From a bacterium (GTDB taxonomy: Bacteria > Bacteroidota > Bacteroidia > Cytophagales > Thermonemataceae), in NCBI GenBank assembly GCA_025362415.1, contig JANYGM010000204.1, positions 1 through 32,842 on the forward strand: 32,842 nucleotides of DNA, written 5' to 3'. The position numbers and the translations under genes were made by a program. Position 1 is the first letter of the stretch, and every line of letters starts with the position of its first letter. Positions 1-8,167 of this stretch are shown here, piece after piece. The notes beneath the pieces were generated by a model. That model saw only the letters and a list, made by a program, of their open reading frames with translations, ran no database searches and was not told the origin of the DNA.

Positions 1-76
1 CAGTACCTAATTCATAAGATTTTAGGTCAATAGACTCACCTAAGTCATTTTCTATGATTATTCTAATTTTTGTCAT
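1..76 (-). CDS. 5' end of a CDS truncated by the window edge, hypothetical (MTKIRIIIENDLGESIDLKSYELGT...)
   Basis: Reverse complement from the cat at 74-76 gives an uninterrupted frame to the window edge. Confidence 0.4.
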   Translation of the reverse strand, partial: MTKIRIIIENDLGESIDLKSYELGT

Positions 77-114
77 AAGAGTTTTTTTCGTAAAGTTACA
101 TAAAAATCAATATA

Positions 115-139
115 TTTGCAACGGAACTTTTACAGCAAC
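115..139. repeat. 25-bp dispersed repeat TTTGCAACGgAACTTTTACAGCAAC, copy 1
   Basis: 24/25 identical to 1407-1431. Both copies are followed by heptamer-type repeats and then the stop codon of a minus-strand gene. Confidence 0.7.
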
Positions 140-151
140 AATTATTTTATA

Positions 152-180
152 TTCGTACCTCGTAGTTCATACCTCGTACT
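152..180. repeat. Degenerate TACGAGG/TACGAAG heptamer repeat
   Basis: ttcgtacctcgtagttcatacctcgtact; similar strings recur at 13954, 24992 and 29980. Confidence 0.55.
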
Positions 181-1067
181 TAAACTGTATCCATAAAAGT
201 TTTTTCAACTTTATGAAATAGCATCAAGCCAAAAATAAGCAATAATATACTCACACCACCACTATACAAAATATGCCACCATTCAAAAGCTCCCTGACCA
301 AAAAAAGCAAAACGGAAAAGCTCAATAATAGGCACTATTGGATTAAAAACCAACCAGTTACGAGTTTCTGCACTTAACATAGAAAGTGGATAAATGACCG
401 CAGAACCATACATCAAAAGTTGTACGCCAAAACTCACCAAATGCGTAAAATCTCTGTATTTGGTTGTCAAGGCAGAAAGAATAATGCCCAATGCTAAACT
501 CAAAATAGACATAATCAAAAGCAAGACAGGCAACATCAACAAATAAATATTAGGCTTCAAAACTACTCCTGCTATCCAAAAACCAATATAAAAACCCAAA
601 AACAAAACGAACTGTATGCCAAATGAGAAAAAAGTAGCAATTACATTTGCCACAGGTACAGTCATTCTTGGGAAATACACTTTTCCAAAAATACTGGCAT
701 TACTCGTGAATGTACTAGCCGTTTTGGTAAGGGCAGCAGCAAAAAAATTCCAAATAGTAACACCACACATATAAAATAAAAATTGCGGTTGTCCGTCTGT
801 GGAAAGGTTCGCAATTCGTCCAAAAATCACATAAAAAGTGAGTGCTGTAAGTATTGGTTGAATAATATGCCAAAGTGGTCCTAAAATAGTCTGTTTATAA
901 ACAGATACAAAATCACGCCAAACAAAAAGCATTATCAAATCTCTGTACCGCCAAAGCTCGCCCAAATGCAAATCTAACCACTTGTTTTTTGGTTCAATGA
1001 TTTCTGTCCATTCTGTTTGAAGGGCGTTTTGCTTAGAAATATCACTAGAAATAGTTTTTTCTATCAT
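180..1067 (-). CDS. ABC transporter permease, polysaccharide/O-antigen export (Wzm-like)
   Basis: 295 aa. N-terminal LGELWRYRDLIMLFVWRDFVSVYKQTILGPLWHIIQPILTALTFYVIFG is typical of ABC-2 polysaccharide export permeases; several TM segments. Confidence 0.88.
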   Translation of the reverse strand: MIEKTISSDISKQNALQTEWTEIIEPKNKWLDLHLGELWRYRDLIMLFVWRDFVSVYKQTILGPLWHIIQPILTALTFYVIFGRIANLSTDGQPQFLFYMCGVTIWNFFAAALTKTASTFTSNASIFGKVYFPRMTVPVANVIATFFSFGIQFVLFLGFYIGFWIAGVVLKPNIYLLMLPVLLLIMSILSLALGIILSALTTKYRDFTHLVSFGVQLLMYGSAVIYPLSMLSAETRNWLVFNPIVPIIELFRFAFFGQGAFEWWHILYSGGVSILLLIFGLMLFHKVEKTFMDTV

Positions 1068-1101
1068 TATTTTATAATAAATTTCAAAATGTAGCTAAAC
1101 A

Positions 1102-1133
1102 AATTTTCCAAATTCATAAGAATTTGGAAAATT
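1102..1133. repeat. Inverted repeat aattttccaaatt-cataag-aatttggaaaatt
   Basis: Perfect 13-bp arms with a 6-nt loop, about 35 bp upstream of the permease start. Confidence 0.6.
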
Positions 1134-1138
1134 ATTGG

Positions 1139-1270
1139 TGAAGTCAAGTGTTTTCCACCTGACTTCAATTGAGTTGTTAAATATTTCGTGAAGTCAGGTG
1201 TTTCCACCTAACTTCAATTGAAAGTCTTAAAAGCTATTTCTTAAAGTCAGGTGGAAACACCTGACTTCAC
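1139..1270. repeat. Cluster of three REP-A palindromes (tgaagtcaggtg-tttc/gaaa-cacctgacttca family)
   Basis: Copies at about 1139-1167, 1189-1217 and 1243-1270; the third has the opposite loop orientation (GAAA versus TTTC/TTTT). Confidence 0.8.
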
Positions 1271-1336
1271 AAGGAATGCCGTTATCTAATTGTATTCATT
1301 GTTACTGTAAATTATTCGTTGCAATTTTTGGGAAAA

Positions 1337-1393
1337 ACGTTTGGTGGGGACACCAAACGTGGGTTATAACATTGTTTGGTGTCCTCACCAAAC
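1337..1393. repeat. Two palindromes of another family: acGTTTGGTG-ggga-CACCAAACgt and GTTTGGTG-tcct-CACCAAAC
   Basis: 1337-1360 and 1374-1393; identical 8-bp arms and different 4-nt loops. Confidence 0.7.
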
Positions 1394-1406
1394 AACAAGA
1401 CACTAT

Positions 1407-1431
1407 TTTGCAACGTAACTTTTACAGCAAC
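1407..1431. repeat. 25-bp dispersed repeat, copy 2
   Basis: TTTGCAACGtAACTTTTACAGCAAC; one mismatch to 115-139. Confidence 0.7.
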
Positions 1432-1476
1432 TATTCATTCACAATTCATAATTCATAATTCATAATTAAAAATTAC

Positions 1477-2634
1477 TTATTCTGTATATGTTTCAACAAA
1501 AAATGGTTCTCTATGTGCAATTTGCTTGCCCCATCTGTCATCTTCTCTAATATTTGTGATAGTATTTTCTAATTTCATCAGAAGATTATTAAAAAATGTA
1601 AGCCTTGCGCCCTCATTACTGCCAGTAATAAACATAGAAGTATCCAAATGAGAACGCAAAAATTCTTCTGCATCTTTACAAAATACTTCACCTTGTGTAA
1701 CAATAGTATTGAATGATTGTACACGAATATAACAATATTGTTGTTCTTTCGCTTTTGCAAACACATAATTCGTGCCAACTGGGTCATTGCTTTGGTACAA
1801 TTTGTAAGTAGCACCAGTACCTTTTTGCCCTCTGTAAGTCATTTTTTGAATATCTAGTAGCACATCTGCAAATTCAGACACAATTCGTGCAGTTTGCTGC
1901 TTGTCTTTAAGAAGTCCCATTTGCCAATACCTATTGATTTGTGTCAAAGTGGCATCAGCAGAGCGTGGTGTCCATATTTCAGTAGAATTTACTTTTGTGT
2001 AAGTATTATGAAGTTCTTCTCCTAATTCTAACAAATCCGCAGGAATAAGACTTATATCAAAGCTAACATCATCAAATTCAGGAAGTTGTAATACAGTACG
2101 TAGCCAAGCAAACATCTTAAAAGCAGCGTGTTCTTTGTGTTTGAAGTGATAAAAAAGAGGTACGTCATCAGCAGCATACATAAGTTGCCCATCTTCTTTG
2201 CTTACTTTATCAAGTATTTTAAGCAAACCTTCCAAATATTTTTTAAAAGTTGCCATTGAGTTAAGCACTTTATAATTAAATACTGTATTCTCTTCTTGTG
2301 TAGGCAATAAGGAAGTAAGTGGTACCTCATAATGCTTGCTCAAAAGCACTGCTTCATCAAGGCTAAGCGCAGAAACCCCTCTTATGCGTCTGTACGCACT
2401 ATCATTACTAACGCCAAAAAGCTCTGCCATCACAGCTACCATATCAAATGTACCCTCAATGCTGGCATTAGTCTTTATTGCGTTCAAAAACTGCTTTTGT
2501 ATAGGAAATTCTATACTTTCTAAAGGTGTTTCTTTTTTTGCTACCTTTTGTGGAATAGGTCCTATAAAATCTTTTCTTCTTCTTCCCATAAAATAATTAT
2601 TTTTGTTGTTATGATGGCTAAAACATTGATACAA
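1477..2634 (-). CDS. HTH (XRE-like) domain protein, probable transcriptional regulator
   Basis: VAVMAELFGVSNDSAYRRIRGVSALSLDEAVLLSKHYEVPLTSL resembles a Cro/XRE helix-turn-helix. A start at MGRRRKDF (2589) is also plausible. Confidence 0.65.
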   Translation of the reverse strand: MYQCFSHHNNKNNYFMGRRRKDFIGPIPQKVAKKETPLESIEFPIQKQFLNAIKTNASIEGTFDMVAVMAELFGVSNDSAYRRIRGVSALSLDEAVLLSKHYEVPLTSLLPTQEENTVFNYKVLNSMATFKKYLEGLLKILDKVSKEDGQLMYAADDVPLFYHFKHKEHAAFKMFAWLRTVLQLPEFDDVSFDISLIPADLLELGEELHNTYTKVNSTEIWTPRSADATLTQINRYWQMGLLKDKQQTARIVSEFADVLLDIQKMTYRGQKGTGATYKLYQSNDPVGTNYVFAKAKEQQYCYIRVQSFNTIVTQGEVFCKDAEEFLRSHLDTSMFITGSNEGARLTFFNNLLMKLENTITNIREDDRWGKQIAHREPFFVETYTE

Positions 2635-2830
2635 AAGTAAAGATAATTCTTGTAATATCTATATAATTGCGGTTTTTTTACGAAAAAAATATTATTATCT
2701 ACTATTTTCTTGTTTTTTTATGATAAAATGCTAATTTTGAAGTTTAAGTAAGTTGTTCAAATTAGTTTATGTTCTTATTTGACCAAAAAATACATAATTA
2801 TTTGATTATCAAAGTTTTGTATTTATTTAC

Positions 2831-2846
2831 ACTAGCAATTGCTAGT
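2831..2846. repeat. Perfect 16-bp palindrome ACTAGCAATTGCTAGT upstream of the ligase gene
   Basis: Read directly; 35 bp before the ATG at 2882. Confidence 0.5.
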
Positions 2847-2881
2847 TCACAATTAATAATTCACAATTACTTATCTTCTTA

Positions 2882-4246
2882 ATGTCAGAAAAAGTACATT
2901 TTATAGCTATTGGCGGTAGTGCTATGCACAATCTCGCTCTTGCACTTGCTCAAAAAGGGCATCAAGTAACTGGTTCAGATGATGAGATTTTTGAGCCTTC
3001 ACGCACTCGTTTAGCCAATGCAAACCTCTTGCCTGCTGAAATGGGCTGGTTTCCTGACAAAATAGACAAATCCTATGATGCCATTATTGTAGGTATGCAC
3101 GCACGTAAAGACAACCCAGAGATAGTAAAAGCTCGTGAACTAGAAATCCCAGTATATTCTTATCCAGAATATATTTATGCGCAATCTATTGATAAACAAC
3201 GAGTAGTAATAGGCGGAAGTCACGGGAAAACGACTATTACGGCTATGATTATGCACGTTTTGAAGTACAATAACCGTAAATTTGATTTTATGGTAGGCGC
3301 ACAAGTGGAAGGATTTGATGTAATGGTAAAACTTTCAGATGATGCCGCTATGATTATCTTAGAAGGAGATGAATATCCTGCTTCTCCCCTTGCACCAAAA
3401 CCTAAATTTTTGTATTACAAACATCACTTAGCCCTCATTAGTGGCATTGCTTGGGATCATATCAATGCTTATCCAACAGAAAACGACTATGTTCGTCAGT
3501 TTGACAAACTAGCTGATGCCACACCAAAAGGTGGTGCATTAGTCTTTAATGATGACGACCATTTGGCGCATATTATTTGCCAAAGAGAGCGTGAAGATGT
3601 CTTACAAGTGCCTTACAGCACACACCCACACAAAATTATCAACGGGAAAACTTTTTTGGAAACCTCAAAAGGACAAGTTTATATTGAAGTTTTTGGAGAA
3701 CATAATCTCAAAAATCTTGCAGGTGCAAAATCTGTTTGTATGCGTCTTAATGTTACTGAAATGGAGTTTTATAATGCTATTTCTACCTTCAAAGGTGCTG
3801 CTAATAGACTAGAACTTTTAGCGCAAAATGCTCAAACGAATGTTTATAAAGATTTTGCTCACGCACCATCTAAGCTAAAAGCTACTACACGTGCCGTAAA
3901 AAAACAATTTCCTGAAAGAAAGCTAGTCGCTTGTATGGAACTTCATACGTTTAGTAGTCTTAATAAGGAGTTTTTGCGTCAATACAAAGATAGTTTTGCT
4001 GCTGCTGATGTGGCGGTTGTCTATTTTAATCCACAAACAGTAGCGCACAAAAACCTTGAAAGTATTTCTTTTGAAGACATCAAAAACGGCTTTAATGATA
4101 CTAATTTGGTTATTTTTGATGATAGTGAAAAACTAAAAGAATATTTACTTGCTCAAAATTGGACAAACAAAAACCTACTTTTGATGAGTTCTGGCAATTA
4201 TAATAACGTCAATACCAAAGATTTGAGTATGAAAATAGTAGGATAA
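2882..4246 (+). CDS. mpl: Mur ligase family, UDP-N-acetylmuramate--peptide ligase (Mpl-like)
   Basis: FIAIGGSAMHNLALALAQKGHQVTGSDDEIFEPSRTRL and the P-loop GGSHGKTTITAMI; 454 aa. Confidence 0.82.
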   Translation: MSEKVHFIAIGGSAMHNLALALAQKGHQVTGSDDEIFEPSRTRLANANLLPAEMGWFPDKIDKSYDAIIVGMHARKDNPEIVKARELEIPVYSYPEYIYAQSIDKQRVVIGGSHGKTTITAMIMHVLKYNNRKFDFMVGAQVEGFDVMVKLSDDAAMIILEGDEYPASPLAPKPKFLYYKHHLALISGIAWDHINAYPTENDYVRQFDKLADATPKGGALVFNDDDHLAHIICQREREDVLQVPYSTHPHKIINGKTFLETSKGQVYIEVFGEHNLKNLAGAKSVCMRLNVTEMEFYNAISTFKGAANRLELLAQNAQTNVYKDFAHAPSKLKATTRAVKKQFPERKLVACMELHTFSSLNKEFLRQYKDSFAAADVAVVYFNPQTVAHKNLESISFEDIKNGFNDTNLVIFDDSEKLKEYLLAQNWTNKNLLLMSSGNYNNVNTKDLSMKIVG

Positions 4247-4263
4247 TCATCAGAATAATAAGA

Positions 4264-4302
4264 CAAAATCCCATTTAAACATTATGTTTGAATGGGATTT
4301 TG
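4264..4302 (+). terminator. Rho-independent terminator-like hairpin after the Mpl-like gene
   Basis: aaaatcccatttaaacattatgtttgaatgggatttt, about 20 nt past the stop codon. Confidence 0.7.
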
Positions 4303-4380
4303 CCTTATCTATAATCATTATCAAAGAATCAACAGTAATATCTAATGCTGATATTTTAATATTTAATATTAAATAAATAA

Positions 4381-4419
4381 AAAACACCTTCCAAACATTA
4401 AGTTTAGAAGGTGTTTTTT
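4381..4419. terminator. Terminator-like hairpin (bidirectional A/T flanks)
   Basis: aaaacaccttccaaacattaagtttagaaggtgtttttt. Confidence 0.65.
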
Positions 4420-4493
4420 GTATCCTAATCTACATTTACAGAAGGTAATCAGTCTTTTGTAAATGTGTCACTTTTGCTGACAAGGCATTTTTT

Positions 4494-7400
4494 TTATTGT
4501 TTAGCTAATCTTTTCAAGACTCTGCCTTTTGAAGTTTCTACTTCCATCAAATAAATGCCATTAGCAAATTTATCCAAAGAGATAGTCATCAAATTACTGT
4601 TATTTTCAGAAGCAAATACAACTTTACCTTGTGCATCATAAACACGTATAGAAGATTTAGCCATATTGATAGTGCTAAAATCAACATTGAAATCACCTTT
4701 ACTTGGATTTGGAGAAACTTTCACCAAATTAGCCAAAGAATTATCAATAGCTGTAACAGAGTTTAGTCTAACATTTAAGCCGTAACCAGTCGTTGCAAAG
4801 CAAGTACTAGGCGTAGGAGATTTTGCAGTTACTAAAAATGTAATGCTAGCAGGTGCTGTAGGAGTTCCTGAAATTACGCCCGTAGCAGTATTCAAAGTAA
4901 GACCAGCAGGTAAAGTTGTAGGTGTAGTAAATTCATAAGTTGCACCAACACCACCAGTAGCCACCAAAGTATGTGTATAAGGTGTTCCTACAATACCTTC
5001 TGGAAGACCAGTAGCCGCCAAGACAACCGCACAATCAGATTTTATTGCATACGTATAAGTAGCTGTTCCTGTACAGTTACGAGGTGGTGTAGTTGTAGCT
5101 ACTACTGTAAATGAACCAGAAGTTCCTACTGCACCTGTTGGTGTTCCTGAGATAACCCCAGTAGCACCCACAAGTGTAAGACCTGCAGGTAATGCACCTG
5201 GCGCACTTGGACCAGTTAAAATAGTGTAAGCATAAGTAACACCTGTAGCACCACCACTAGCACCCAAAGTAACTGGAGTAATAGGCACTCCTGTTACGAA
5301 ATTTAATGCACTAAGCAAAGGAGTGACAACTACTGGAGTACAAGCTGGAAATACTGTAAATGTATAAGTAGCCGTTCCTGTACAAGTAAGTGCTGGAGCA
5401 GTAAGCGTAGCTGTAGCTGTAATCGTGAATGAACCTGTACCTATTGCAGCAACAGTTGGTGTACCAGAGATAATTCCTGTAGCAGGTACAAACGTAAGAC
5501 CAGCAGGCAAAGCACCAGATGTAATAGCATAAGCATAAGTAACTCCCGTAGCTCCACCAGTAGCACTTACAGTAATAGGAGCAATAGCTGTTCCACTTAC
5601 ATAATTTAGTGCGCCAGATGCAGGTGTAACCACTACAGGTGTGCAACCAAGATTTACTGTAAAGTTATAAACAGCTGTTCCTGTGCAACTACCAGGTGTA
5701 GAAGTAGCGGTAATTGTGAATGAACCAGTACCAACTCCTGATGCTAATGGTGTACCAGAGATAACGCCAGCAACAAGTGTAAGACCAGCAGGCAAAACAC
5801 CAGCCGTAACTGCATAAGCATAAGTTGGCGTTCCTGTAACGCCACCACTAGCACCCAAAGTAATAGGAGTAATAGGTGATCCACTTGTGAAAACGAATCC
5901 ACCTACAGGAGGTGAAGGCAAACTAGTAACCGTTACTGCCGTACAAGGTGTAGTTGTTACTGGGAAATTGTAAATTTGTGTAGCACTACATGCACCAGGA
6001 GTAGTAGCTGTTACTGTATAATTTGTTGCTGGTACAGCTACTCCTACGGTTGGTGTACCCGAGATAAGACCAGTGGAAGTGTTAATTGAGAGACCACCAG
6101 GTAAGGCAGGGCTTACAGAATATGTTATTGTACCTGAAGTAGCTACAGCACCTGCATTAAGGGTGTAAGGCGTTCCTGCTGTAGCAACTCCTGCAACTGT
6201 ATTAGTAAACTTGATATTAGTTGTACCAACATCTATCATTAGCCTTGTATTAAGCGTTTGAAGTGTTGGTGTAACCATACCTGCAGATGGTAGTGCACTA
6301 CCAAACAACACATCTGTTTCTACTTGAGCAATGTTTCCTTGTGCAGGTACAAAACCTGCAGGTGAAGCAATATTCTGAGAAGCAAGTGGGCTGTATGCTG
6401 TAGCATTTGCAGTTTGTACTAGACCTGCAAAAAATACTGCACCTGTTGGTATTTGAATGGGGGTGGCAATAGGAAAGCTTTTTGCTGTACCCAAATCAGT
6501 GGCTAAAACTGTGTAATCTGCTGATTGAAATAATACTGCGCCAGCAGCATCTACCACAATACCATTGATTATTTTACCTACCGTTGCCGCATTATCAGAG
6601 ATAGTTACTCTCACATCATTAACAATCACACTACTCGTAGCTGTTTGCTTAAATTTATTAAGCAATACCCCTCCACCAACACCAAAACCAATACCACTAC
6701 CAGTTTGTGGTGCAACATTATTTGCATAACTGAAAGTACCACAAGTAGTCTCTAATGCTAGACTTAAGCTATTATTAGAAGCAGGGTTAGGTACTGTAGT
6801 AGGAGGTGCGGCAGTAGGCTCTGTTACTGTTACCGTTACTGTATTAGTACCTGCTACTGTTGGTGTGAAACCTGCAAAAGAAACATCAATACTAGCTCCT
6901 GCTACAAGGCTAGGAATTGTTTGTGTGTTTGTAAATGTATTTGCACCTGAAATAGTAAGTACTACGTTGAAAGGTGCTGCGAGATTTTGAGAACCTCTAT
7001 TCAATACAGTTGCTTTGATAGCATTGAAAGCAGAAGGACTACCTATTGGCATCTTACCTGGTGAAATGATTTTTGTTACTACTTTATCCGCAGTAAACGG
7101 ATTAAGAATACCAAAACGCATTTCTGGACGAAAAGCACTGTATGCAGTACCAAGCGTATTTGATGCTGGAGCAGCTCCTTGATAACTTGCTGTACCCGCA
7201 TAACCCGTTGCGCCAGCATTTGCTAAATATGCTATTGCTGTTGGAGAAAAAGTTGTAATAGTAAAATCATACGCAATATAAACTCCTTGACCTGTATAGG
7301 CAAATGGCGTACCAAGTGTAATATCATAACTAGTTGCTCCACTAGCTACAGTAAAAGTACAGTTGGTACAAACTTGAGTCATTCCCGTTGTTCCTACAGT

Positions 7401-7742
7401 CCAATCAAATCCTTTTGTATTAGCAACGTCTGTTGTATTAGACATGTAGATGTTTACAGTACCTGCAACTGCTCCTGTTGGTGCTGTAGATGGAGAAAAA
7501 CCAAAAGTTTGAATTGAGTTGGCTGCCCCAAGTAGTGGTGTAAGTTCACTCCCCAAAGCAATAGTGATAGCTCTCATTGCTGGATTTGCTGCAGTAGCAG
7601 CTGGGGCACGTACTCCTGTGGTTCCGCCATTAGCAACTGGCGCAATATTTGGCAAAATAGCTTGCCCATACGCCTGCGTGACCCATGTACCACTCGTCAA
7701 TAGACAGACGAGAAACATAAAAATTCTGGATAATTTTGTCAT
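4494..7742 (-). CDS. Secreted repeat protein with putative Ig (He_PIG-like) repeats and a T9SS type A sorting domain
   Basis: Signal peptide-like N terminus; five LPAGLTL...TGVISGTPT-type motifs; C terminus VKVSPNPSKGDFNV...IRVYDAQGKVVF...GIYLMEVETSKGRVLKRLAKQ. Confidence 0.85.
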   Translation of the reverse strand: MTKLSRIFMFLVCLLTSGTWVTQAYGQAILPNIAPVANGGTTGVRAPAATAANPAMRAITIALGSELTPLLGAANSIQTFGFSPSTAPTGAVAGTVNIYMSNTTDVANTKGFDWTVGTTGMTQVCTNCTFTVASGATSYDITLGTPFAYTGQGVYIAYDFTITTFSPTAIAYLANAGATGYAGTASYQGAAPASNTLGTAYSAFRPEMRFGILNPFTADKVVTKIISPGKMPIGSPSAFNAIKATVLNRGSQNLAAPFNVVLTISGANTFTNTQTIPSLVAGASIDVSFAGFTPTVAGTNTVTVTVTEPTAAPPTTVPNPASNNSLSLALETTCGTFSYANNVAPQTGSGIGFGVGGGVLLNKFKQTATSSVIVNDVRVTISDNAATVGKIINGIVVDAAGAVLFQSADYTVLATDLGTAKSFPIATPIQIPTGAVFFAGLVQTANATAYSPLASQNIASPAGFVPAQGNIAQVETDVLFGSALPSAGMVTPTLQTLNTRLMIDVGTTNIKFTNTVAGVATAGTPYTLNAGAVATSGTITYSVSPALPGGLSINTSTGLISGTPTVGVAVPATNYTVTATTPGACSATQIYNFPVTTTPCTAVTVTSLPSPPVGGFVFTSGSPITPITLGASGGVTGTPTYAYAVTAGVLPAGLTLVAGVISGTPLASGVGTGSFTITATSTPGSCTGTAVYNFTVNLGCTPVVVTPASGALNYVSGTAIAPITVSATGGATGVTYAYAITSGALPAGLTFVPATGIISGTPTVAAIGTGSFTITATATLTAPALTCTGTATYTFTVFPACTPVVVTPLLSALNFVTGVPITPVTLGASGGATGVTYAYTILTGPSAPGALPAGLTLVGATGVISGTPTGAVGTSGSFTVVATTTPPRNCTGTATYTYAIKSDCAVVLAATGLPEGIVGTPYTHTLVATGGVGATYEFTTPTTLPAGLTLNTATGVISGTPTAPASITFLVTAKSPTPSTCFATTGYGLNVRLNSVTAIDNSLANLVKVSPNPSKGDFNVDFSTINMAKSSIRVYDAQGKVVFASENNSNLMTISLDKFANGIYLMEVETSKGRVLKRLAKQ

Positions 7743-7845
7743 TGTGAAATGAAATTTAAGTTAAAATGAAGATTAAAAATTTGTAAGCATAAAAGTAATA
7801 CTTAAAAATATCTAAACCAAATTTTCTTTAAAAAAATATTAAAAC

Positions 7846-7879
7846 AGCCTTCCAAACATTGTGCTTGAAAGGCTTTTTT
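7846..7879. terminator. Terminator-like hairpin between divergent genes
   Basis: agccttccaaacattgtgcttgaaaggcttttttaa; shares the 13-mer CCTTCCAAACATT with the hairpin at 4381-4419. Confidence 0.5.
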
Positions 7880-7928
7880 AATATTTTCTGTATTTCTATG
7901 TCTTCTCTGTGTCTATGTAGTAAAATAC

Positions 7929-8023
7929 ACTGCAAACGGGAAGAATTTCGGAAAATGTATTGAAGTCCAGCGGACTGGCTCTAATACAAAATTCATTTTT
8001 CCGAGATGCTTCCCGTTTACAGT
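7929..8023. repeat. 95-bp long imperfect inverted repeat with an internal REP-like palindrome (agtccagcggact)
   Basis: Left arm actgcaaacgggaagaatttcggaaaa versus reverse-complemented right arm actgtaaacgggaagcatctcggaaaa (3 mismatches in 27). Confidence 0.75.
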
Positions 8024-8092
8024 ATAAATAATTGATATTTATGTGTTATTGCATTGGATATTTTTAACAATAATTTTTCATTTATTGATTTC

Positions 8093-8123
8093 TTGCATTT
8101 TAAAACAAAATTGATTAAATTTG
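8093..8123 (+). promoter_or_regulatory. Candidate Bacteroidota promoter for gcvP (TTG ... TAAATTTG)
   Basis: TTG at 8093-8095 and TAAATTTG at 8116-8123, fitting the TTG/TAnnTTTG consensus; spacer 20 nt. Confidence 0.4.
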
Positions 8124-8167
8124 TGTATTAAATTCAAATAATTTTGACAATAAATATCTTCTTATAA

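Noticed and set aside
1276-1458. 60-aa ORF on + strand
   Set aside because: Composed largely of palindromic and heptamer repeat sequence; no protein-like features.
5311-5646. 111-aa Cys/Tyr-rich ORF (MHTCSGYTCIW...)
   Set aside because: Out-of-frame reading of the repetitive T9SS gene; composition is an artefact of the Ig-like repeats.
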